9,269 bases of DNA from JAEDES01 sp964470055 (GTDB lineage: Bacteria > Bacillota_I > Bacilli_A > RF39 > UBA660): NCBI GenBank assembly GCA_964470055.1, contig CAYXZZ010000051.1, positions 1-9,269 of the forward strand, read 5' to 3'. The notes under the pieces are model-generated. The model was not told where the DNA came from, made no database searches, and was given only the letters and a program-made list of their open reading frames with translations. Of this stretch, positions 1 to 5,487 are shown one piece after another (positions within the stretch are counted from its first letter, which is position 1; each line of letters starts with the position of its first letter). The position numbers and the translations under genes are program-made.

Positions 1-109
1 TTTATTATAAATTCAACTTTCTTAATTATTTGCCCCAAAACTCTTTACACTAACTGATGTGGATAGTAATAAAATGATTTGGGATAGATAAAAAAGAAAG
101 GCCTTAAAT

Positions 110-118
110 TGTTATAAT
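110..118 (+). promoter_or_regulatory. Possible plus-strand extended -10 promoter in the left intergenic region
   Basis: TG-T-TATAAT lies here on the plus strand, matching an extended -10 element exactly. No good -35 is present at 16-18 bases. A transcript starting near 125 would contain a weak hairpin (GAAAACCAT at 125-133 against ATGGTCTTTC at 143-152, with one bulge) and end at the bidirectional terminator at 194-219. TATAAT is common by chance in DNA this AT-rich. Apart from this and a lone TATAAT on the minus strand at 4-9, I see no gene in bases 1-193. Confidence 0.25.
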
Positions 119-193
119 GAACTTGAAAACCATAAAATAGTGATGGTCTTTCCATAATATTATTTACAAATTTATTACTTTTATACACAGTAG

Positions 194-217
194 AAAAAGC
201 CTAAAAATAGGCTTTTT
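194..217 (-). terminator. Bidirectional intrinsic terminator of the surface-protein operon
   Basis: This is a perfect 10-bp stem with a 4-base loop: AAAAAGCCTA (194-203) pairs with TAGGCTTTTT (208-217). It lies 5 bases past the stop codon of the 842-aa gene. Read on the minus strand, the U-tract is the five T's of the 3' arm. Read on the plus strand it has seven T's, so it can also stop rightward transcripts. Confidence 0.85.
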
Positions 218-221
218 TTGA

Positions 222-2750
222 TTATTTACTGTATTGATATCCTTCTTCGTTAGCGCCTTGACCTTCTAGACTATTGATATACGCATCTACAAGTTCTTCA
301 TTTGTTAGACCACCAGTATATTCTTCTTCGTATTCATATATTTCCTGTCCACTTGTATTTTGATATGTTTCTGTTGCTGGAGTAGTTGAATAAGAAGAAC
401 TTTCATATGATGTACTTGAAGCGTTTGATGCTTGGCTATCAAATATTGCGCCTGTTTGATTTGGATCTGGTAATGGTTCGTTTTCATCAACGGCTCCAGA
501 ACCATCAGTTGTGATGTCTACTACTGAGTCATCTAAGTTTCCATTACTATCAGAATAATCATCATCGAAGTCTACATTATGATCTCCAAAGTCATCTTCA
601 TTAACTTGTCCACCTTGATTAATTGTATCGTTGGCATCTTCAATCATATCTTGCATTTCTTGATCATCTTTAGCAACTTCTTCTTCATGTCCTTTTCTTT
701 CAGCATCGGCTGCAGCCTGTTGTTTTTCGGCTTCAATAGCGGCTTGTTTTTCGGCTTCTGCTTTAGCAGCAACGTTTTCTGCAGCTATTTGTTGATCAAC
801 AGCGGCTTCGGCTTTTTTAACAGCCTCTTCTCCTGCCATAGATACCGCTTCATTTCTATCACTAGTTTGATGTGTTGTTGTTTCTGTATGTGTACTTGTT
901 TCTGTGTATGTTGTAACTTCGGTTCTTGTAGTTGTGTTAACAACGATTTTTCCTGTGTTAGCGCCATCTTCGAAAACGAAGTGACCATTTACCCATTTTT
1001 GGAATTCATCTAATTGACTTAAGTCACGATGAGCATCGTCTGTTGGATAGTTTCCTTCATAAATTAATTCTTTTATTTTTGCTTCTCTGAACTCTTCATA
1101 TAAAGGCTGGCTTTCATCTATTTCAGCGGCTAATGTAATTGTTTCTGCTCTTTCAAATTGTTCATCAACTAAATTACATAATCCTAAATCATTAAAGTAT
1201 GCTATTGCTTTATCAGATAATGTATGATCAATACCATCTGTATTTTGGAACATAATTTCAGCAGCAGCAACGATTGGTGTTATAGCGGCTTTATACGGTT
1301 CAACTAATTGACGAGCATCTGCATGTGATATTCCTACTTCTCTTACGTCATCAGCGATTGGGAAATCTTTATATAGTTCAGCATAGAATGCATCAATTGC
1401 AGCAACTCTTTCAGCACCTGTTTTTTCTTTCATTGTTAAGAATAAATCATTATATTTTTCAACAAAGGCTCTTTGTTCTTCATCTATTAAAAATTGTGAT
1501 GAATTTACTGGATTTTCTCTATCAGAAATAACATATGCACCCATTAATTGTAGTGTTGCATTTTTATATGCATTACTCATTGCTGTAGAATCAACTTCTG
1601 AACCGTTAAACATGATTCGAATTTGTTCTTTAGAATAATTATTATATGCTAAGTTTAGAGCCATCATTTCATCCCAAGTTAGACTTGCTTTAATGTCTTT
1701 TCCTTCTTCAAGATGGGCATTAGCAAAATCTCTATTAAATATATCTAGACTTTGACCTTGGTGAGTCATGGCAGCCTTTTGATCTTCATTTGTTGATTTT
1801 TCAAGTAATAATAAATATGCACGATCTTGAACTAGAATGTCGTCTTGAGATTCCATTGTAATATTATTAGTTATAATATCTCCAGATTTAGTATTTTTAC
1901 CTAAATGATATCCCCCTGTAAAAGCAAGAGCAATGGCTAAGACGATTGCTGTTATTCTTGTCCATAATCTGCTGAATAATCCTTTTTTCTTTTTCTTTTT
2001 GCCATTATTTGCGGCGGCTTTTTCTGCTTGTGTTTGTGGTGGTGTCTGAGTTGTTGCTACTGGTGTTGAAATTATTGGTGTTACTGGCTGTTCTGTTGTA
2101 ACCGGTGGCACAACAACTGGAATCACTGGAGGAACACTGTTTTCAGTTCCTGACTTAGACTGTGACTCTTGATCAGTTGCGGTTTCAGTTGGAGTTACTA
2201 CAGGAATAGTTGTTGAACCTGTTGGTGCAGTTTGTGAAACTGGAGGAACAACAATAGGAATTACTGGTGTTGCAGTTTTTCCAACGTCTTCCTTAGGTGT
2301 AGAAACAGGTTGTGCAACAGGTTTTCCTGCTGGTGTAACTGTATTTACTGGTACGATTTTAGGTGTTGTTTGTGTTGCAGCGGCAACTGGTTCTGCTGAT
2401 ACCGGAGCAATTTTTGTTGTGTTTTCTTGTACTTGGTTTACTGTTACTGCGGGTTTTACAGAAGAAGCAGGCACTAAGGCAACTCCTGGCCCTAAAAATT
2501 CTTTGAATCTTTTTTCAAACTCTTGACCTGATAGAGTAAAAACTCGTTTTGTATTTAATGTCTTAACAAATTCTGATTGAGTTTTAATTCTATCTACTTT
2601 AGCAATCTCATAAACGGCTTCTAATCCTTCTTCATGAGAAACGTTTTTTACTGTTCCATCTTCATAAAAGATACATGCTTGTTGCATTTGGTCTTCTCTT
2701 GTAGGATCCCAAAATTTATAAAAAACTACATTTGCGATTTGTTTATTCAT
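222..2750 (-). CDS. Large single-pass membrane-anchored surface protein of unknown family (842 aa)
   Basis: I do not recognise a named family. Residues 1-88 look like a small folded domain. Residues 89-248 are a Pro/Thr/Val/Gln-rich linker with a repeated P-V-I-P-x-V-V-P-P-V unit (about 161-171 and 207-217). A six-lysine run (251-256) precedes one TM helix (about 265-284). The positive-inside rule therefore puts the N-terminal domain and linker in the cytoplasm and residues 285-842 outside. The outer part has a mostly helical domain (about 300-595, including SLTWDEMMALNLAYN), a Thr-rich stretch (606-630), an Ala/Glu/Lys/Gln coiled coil (about 640-695), a strongly acidic segment (about 695-760) and a Ser/Thr/Tyr-rich tail. 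There is no LPXTG motif and no cleavable signal peptide. The start is set by an AAGGGGG-type ribosome site about 9 bases upstream, which overlaps the stop region of the preceding gene (15-base gap), so the two are co-transcribed. Structural or adhesive function is inference. Confidence 0.85.
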   Translation of the reverse strand: MNKQIANVVFYKFWDPTREDQMQQACIFYEDGTVKNVSHEEGLEAVYEIAKVDRIKTQSEFVKTLNTKRVFTLSGQEFEKRFKEFLGPGVALVPASSVKPAVTVNQVQENTTKIAPVSAEPVAAATQTTPKIVPVNTVTPAGKPVAQPVSTPKEDVGKTATPVIPIVVPPVSQTAPTGSTTIPVVTPTETATDQESQSKSGTENSVPPVIPVVVPPVTTEQPVTPIISTPVATTQTPPQTQAEKAAANNGKKKKKKGLFSRLWTRITAIVLAIALAFTGGYHLGKNTKSGDIITNNITMESQDDILVQDRAYLLLLEKSTNEDQKAAMTHQGQSLDIFNRDFANAHLEEGKDIKASLTWDEMMALNLAYNNYSKEQIRIMFNGSEVDSTAMSNAYKNATLQLMGAYVISDRENPVNSSQFLIDEEQRAFVEKYNDLFLTMKEKTGAERVAAIDAFYAELYKDFPIADDVREVGISHADARQLVEPYKAAITPIVAAAEIMFQNTDGIDHTLSDKAIAYFNDLGLCNLVDEQFERAETITLAAEIDESQPLYEEFREAKIKELIYEGNYPTDDAHRDLSQLDEFQKWVNGHFVFEDGANTGKIVVNTTTRTEVTTYTETSTHTETTTHQTSDRNEAVSMAGEEAVKKAEAAVDQQIAAENVAAKAEAEKQAAIEAEKQQAAADAERKGHEEEVAKDDQEMQDMIEDANDTINQGGQVNEDDFGDHNVDFDDDYSDSNGNLDDSVVDITTDGSGAVDENEPLPDPNQTGAIFDSQASNASSTSYESSSYSTTPATETYQNTSGQEIYEYEEEYTGGLTNEELVDAYINSLEGQGANEEGYQYSK

Positions 2751-2765
2751 AATTTATTCCCCCTT

Positions 2766-4196
2766 TTAACTTGCTACCTTACTTGCACCGGTATATGTCC
2801 ATCCGTTATTTAGTAAATTAGTGTCGTTATAATAACTCCATTTATATTGAGTTTTTCCTGGGTCTGTAATAGTTCTAGTTTTTGTACTCTTATAACATAC
2901 AGTACCATATAGATTTTCTTTTCTTGTTGCGACATATGATTTTGTGATTGTTGAATAAATTGGTACTTCTGTAGTTACATATGATCCACATGATGCACTA
3001 ACTGATGTTGAAGATGAACTTCCAGTTGATGAAGATGATTCATTTGGTGTTGATGTGGTACTTGATACTGAACTCATTGAACCAGTATATGTATATTTAT
3101 CATAATAGAAGTTTGGTAATGATGTACATGTTTCATTACAATAACTGTAGTCTGCGCCTACAAATTCGTAGTGTGTTGTTGATGTATCTCTTGGTGGGTT
3201 TGCATAACTACTTCTTCCATTATATGACCAGTCACCTGTTGATGATGCTGTTGAACTAGTAATTGTACTTACAACTGTATATGTTTTTGTTGTTGTGTAT
3301 GTTGTACTATTTACAATAACATAGTTATAGTTAGAACATGTTTTTTGTGTATATGAACCAGTTTGTACTAATTCATCATAAGTTGCTACATATTTTTTGT
3401 CATATGTACCGATTTTTTCTTTTCTTGAATATAGTTGTAGTTTAAATAAACATCTTGTGCTATCATCACTACAGTTAACTTCTTGAGTATCACAACTTGT
3501 TTTTGACCATGCAGACCATGATGTCCAATTTGAAAATTCTACTCCGCTTGTTTGTTGATATTCATAGATATAACTTGGTTGTTGAGTTGGAGTTGGTGTT
3601 GGATCTGGTTCATCACTTGGTGTAGGTGTTGGTGTTTGAGTTGCTGTTGGAGTTGTAGTAGGTGTCGTTGTAGTACTTGTTTTTTCACCTTTTACAATTA
3701 TCTCAGTCTCTTGCTTTTCACAAACGTATGAATCACAATAAGTGTAGCATCCTAAGTGAACTAAAATATAGTCTTCTTTTGTACTATCTTTTAAGTTTAC
3801 TTTTAAAATGTATTCATCATCTGCTTTAGTTATTTTTACATAACTTTCCTCAACATCAACGGCTTTATTGTTTTTGTCGATTAAAGCAACAATTAACTTT
3901 TTACCAATCATATCACTTAATGTCATTTTGTCAGATTCACCAACTTCTTTTGGTAATCTTTCATCTGTGTAATAAGCGATTGCTGCTTCTTTCATTCTTT
4001 CTAGGTTATCGTTGAAGATTTGTGAACCTAGTGCTTGAATTTCAGTGCTTTCACTGATGTTTGTTTCTACTATTTTTGGTGAAATGAATTTAGGTAATAA
4101 CCATACTAGCAAGAAAACAAAAATTATGATTAAAATTAGTTTTAAAAGGAAATCTCTAAATGGAAATCCTTTGTTTTCATAGTCCTCTGTGTACAT
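2766..4196 (-). CDS. Membrane-anchored, Cys-rich surface protein with a thrombospondin-like Trp motif (476 aa)
   Basis: This is the first gene of the surface operon. A short cytoplasmic N-terminus is followed by one TM helix (about 16-35), so residues 36-476 face outward. A compact domain (about 45-170) ends in Cys150, Cys154 and Cys159. A Thr/Pro linker follows (173-208), then a region opening with W224-x-x-W227-x-x-W230 and Cys235, Cys242 and Cys249, like the Trp ladder of thrombospondin type 1 repeats. Further segments carry Cys287, 353, 357, 403 and 434, a Ser/Thr-rich run (about 372-401) and another Trp pair near the C-terminus (W453, W466). All 11 cysteines are extracytoplasmic, which suggests disulfides. 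An in-frame GTG seven codons upstream is possible, but ATG at 4194-4196 has AGGGGAG seven bases before it and is preferred. Family and ligand are unknown; a role in adhesion or the cell surface is inference. Confidence 0.85.
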   Translation of the reverse strand: MYTEDYENKGFPFRDFLLKLILIIIFVFLLVWLLPKFISPKIVETNISESTEIQALGSQIFNDNLERMKEAAIAYYTDERLPKEVGESDKMTLSDMIGKKLIVALIDKNNKAVDVEESYVKITKADDEYILKVNLKDSTKEDYILVHLGCYTYCDSYVCEKQETEIIVKGEKTSTTTTPTTTPTATQTPTPTPSDEPDPTPTPTQQPSYIYEYQQTSGVEFSNWTSWSAWSKTSCDTQEVNCSDDSTRCLFKLQLYSRKEKIGTYDKKYVATYDELVQTGSYTQKTCSNYNYVIVNSTTYTTTKTYTVVSTITSSTASSTGDWSYNGRSSYANPPRDTSTTHYEFVGADYSYCNETCTSLPNFYYDKYTYTGSMSSVSSTTSTPNESSSSTGSSSSTSVSASCGSYVTTEVPIYSTITKSYVATRKENLYGTVCYKSTKTRTITDPGKTQYKWSYYNDTNLLNNGWTYTGASKVAS

Positions 4197-4203
4197 TTTT
4201 GAA

Positions 4204-4210
4204 CTCCCCT
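4204..4210 (-). promoter_or_regulatory. Ribosome binding site that fixes the start of the 476-aa gene
   Basis: AGGGGAG stands 7 bases before ATG 4194-4196. The alternative GTG at 4215-4217 lies upstream of this site and has no comparable site of its own, so the seven extra N-terminal residues are probably not translated. Confidence 0.7.
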
Positions 4211-4229
4211 TCCTCACATAGTGTCTTAT

Positions 4230-4258
4230 ATTCTACCACAAAAGTCTAATTTTGTCAA
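4230..4258 (-). promoter_or_regulatory. Near-consensus SigA promoter of the surface-protein operon
   Basis: On the minus strand a perfect -35 TTGACA (4253-4258) is followed after exactly 17 bases by TAGAAT (4230-4235), which matches TATAAT at five of six positions. TG stands at the extended -10 position just before it. Transcription should start near 4223, giving a leader of about 27 bases with the ribosome site. The -35 overlaps the TGA stop of the upstream smr gene. I see no terminator between them, so read-through from the kinase/smr unit may add to expression. Confidence 0.85.
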
Positions 4259-4515
4259 TTTCTTTTCTTGATATCAACGATGGTTGTACCAGAATTAAAA
4301 TTGTCTAGTTTGTAGGCAGTTACCAACTTGTTGTGTTTTAGTGTTTCATGAGTGGTTTTTCTTAGTATTCCCGTACCCACACCATGAATTATTAGGACCC
4401 TTAAATTTTTTTGAAGATAATTATCATTTATAAAATCATTTATTACAATTCTTGCATAGTCACGGTCGTAACCATGAAGGTCAATTTGTGGCAAGTTGCT
4501 ATATAAGGTTATCAT
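4255..4515 (-). CDS. Stand-alone Smr (small MutS-related) domain protein
   Basis: The 86-aa product is a single Smr domain and little else. It has the N-terminal I-D12-L-H14-G motif (family D-L-H), the H44-G-V-G-T-G49 motif followed by LRK, and the C-terminal NSGTTIV strand. Smr domains in MutS2 and SmrA/SmrB-type proteins are nucleases. Some nick DNA, and others cleave mRNA at collided ribosomes. Which of these applies to a free domain this small cannot be read from sequence. The gene begins inside the 3' end of the kinase gene (17-base overlap in another frame) and has no strong ribosome site of its own, so translation is probably coupled. Its stop codon TGA is part of the -35 box of the next promoter. 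The product should be cytoplasmic. Confidence 0.88.
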   Translation of the reverse strand: MITLYSNLPQIDLHGYDRDYARIVINDFINDNYLQKNLRVLIIHGVGTGILRKTTHETLKHNKLVTAYKLDNFNSGTTIVDIKKRN

Positions 4516-5404
4516 ACTCTAGCACTTCTTCTAATGTTGGTATGGAAAATCTTGAACCGATTCTAGTTACTGATATTGCTCCGGCTATTGAGGCATAGTG
4601 AATTGCTTCTTCTAGTGGGTAATTATTTCCGATGAAATAAGTGAATGCTCCGTGGAAGATATCTCCTGCCCCAGTTGAATCAACAGCCTTAACTTTAACA
4701 CTTGGTATTTGCTTATATTTTCCATCAATTTCTGTAAAACTTCCGTGTGACTCTAATGTAATAATGACGTTATTTTTAAAATATGCTTTTAGTTTTTCGT
4801 AACAAGCAATAATTGTTTCTTTATCCTTGTAATCTATTTTTATTTTAGCGAATTCTTCAGCAAAGTCTTTAGAACAAACTAAGTAAGTGACCAATTTTCC
4901 TAACATTTTGGTGTCTTTATTTAAACGACCGGCATCAATAACACTGATAGCATTTTCATTATCTATTAAAACCTTTAGTGCTGTTTCTGGATGTTCGCCG
5001 TCAATTAAGATAACATCGGCATTGACAGTTACGTCTTGCTCTAAACTTCTAATTGGTGGTTTTTTAGATGTAAGAACTGTTCTAGAACCATTACTCATAT
5101 TAGCAATAATGTAACTACTAGAAGTTTGATGATTTTTTCTTAGTTCTAAATATTTTGTATTGGCACCAATTTTTCGGAAATCTTCACGAATTAATTTTCC
5201 ATAGTGATCGTCACCTACTATTGAAAGAATTGATGTTTTCATTCCCCATTTTGCTAATAGATAAGCGCCATTTGAAGCTGGACCACCTCCACATTCAATG
5301 TGTTTATCTAAACGATATTTAATATTTTCGGTAGGATAATCATTCATTGGTAATGTAATATCATATGTTGAATGTCCTACACATACAAATTTTTTGTTTC
5401 TCAT
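4499..5404 (-). CDS. PfkB-family carbohydrate kinase (ribokinase-like)
   Basis: This is an ATP-dependent sugar or nucleoside kinase of the PfkB/ribokinase fold, about 301 aa and of usual family length. The N-terminal signature GGGPASNGA (39-47) and following VGDD (63-66) form part of the substrate site. The C-terminal signature D242-S-T-G-A-G-D248 contains the anion hole and the catalytic Asp248. The substrate cannot be assigned: the sequence lacks features that would pick fructokinase, ribokinase or a sulfosugar kinase. An in-frame ATG at 5423-5425 would add seven residues. The ATG at 5402-5404 has AAGAGGGTG six bases upstream, and the likely transcription start (about 5424) would leave the upstream ATG at the very 5' end, so the inner start is chosen. 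The gene leads a two-gene unit and overlaps smr. The product should be cytoplasmic. Confidence 0.9.
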   Translation of the reverse strand: MRNKKFVCVGHSTYDITLPMNDYPTENIKYRLDKHIECGGGPASNGAYLLAKWGMKTSILSIVGDDHYGKLIREDFRKIGANTKYLELRKNHQTSSSYIIANMSNGSRTVLTSKKPPIRSLEQDVTVNADVILIDGEHPETALKVLIDNENAISVIDAGRLNKDTKMLGKLVTYLVCSKDFAEEFAKIKIDYKDKETIIACYEKLKAYFKNNVIITLESHGSFTEIDGKYKQIPSVKVKAVDSTGAGDIFHGAFTYFIGNNYPLEEAIHYASIAGAISVTRIGSRFSIPTLEEVLEYDNLI

Positions 5405-5410
5405 AAAATT

Positions 5411-5419
5411 CACCCTCTT
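5411..5419 (-). promoter_or_regulatory. Ribosome binding site that fixes the kinase start
   Basis: AAGAGGGTG ends 6 bases before ATG 5402-5404. It lies inside the extra N-terminal codons that the upstream ATG would use, which supports the shorter protein. Confidence 0.65.
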
Positions 5420-5430
5420 ATTCATAGTAA

Positions 5431-5439
5431 ATTATATCA
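5431..5439 (-). promoter_or_regulatory. Extended -10 promoter of the kinase/smr unit
   Basis: TGA-TATAAT on the minus strand is a perfect extended -10 element. No convincing -35 is seen at 16-18 bases, where the preceding terminator hairpin lies. Transcription should start near 5424, leaving a leader of about 20 bases with the ribosome site. Confidence 0.6.
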
Positions 5440-5441
5440 AA

Positions 5442-5472
5442 AAAAGATAATGGATACTAGTCATTATCTTTT
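5442..5472 (-). terminator. Intrinsic terminator after the O-mannosyltransferase gene
   Basis: AAAAGATAATG (5442-5452) and CATTATCTTTT (5462-5472) form a perfect 11-bp stem with a 9-base loop, starting 15 bases past the stop codon. On the minus strand the 3' arm runs into seven consecutive T's. The stem has only two G-C pairs, so it may leak. The next promoter's -10 begins immediately after the T tract. Confidence 0.75.
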
Positions 5473-5487
5473 ATTTTTTTATTTATT

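Noticed and set aside
579..1013. Open frame of 144 codons on the plus strand inside the 842-aa gene
   Set aside because: It mirrors the low-complexity Ala/Glu/Thr coding of the opposite strand, giving a Cys/Phe-rich product with no ribosome site or family features.
3005..3259. Open frame of 84 codons on the plus strand inside the 476-aa gene
   Set aside because: It is the antisense shadow of Ser/Thr/Tyr codons, with Met/Tyr/Leu-rich nonsense composition and no start signal.
3573..3680. CRISPR-like or tandem DNA repeat in the Thr/Pro linker region
   Set aside because: The repetition reflects Thr/Pro codons of a protein linker. There are no conserved repeat units with unique spacers.
4255..4260. 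Use of TGA as Trp (Mycoplasma code), extending smr past its stop
   Set aside because: It would add only three residues, and Trp throughout the window is encoded by TGG with long intact frames.
4887..5114. Plus-strand open frame antisense to the sugar kinase
   Set aside because: It lies wholly within a clear PfkB gene and has no ribosome site or recognisable domain.
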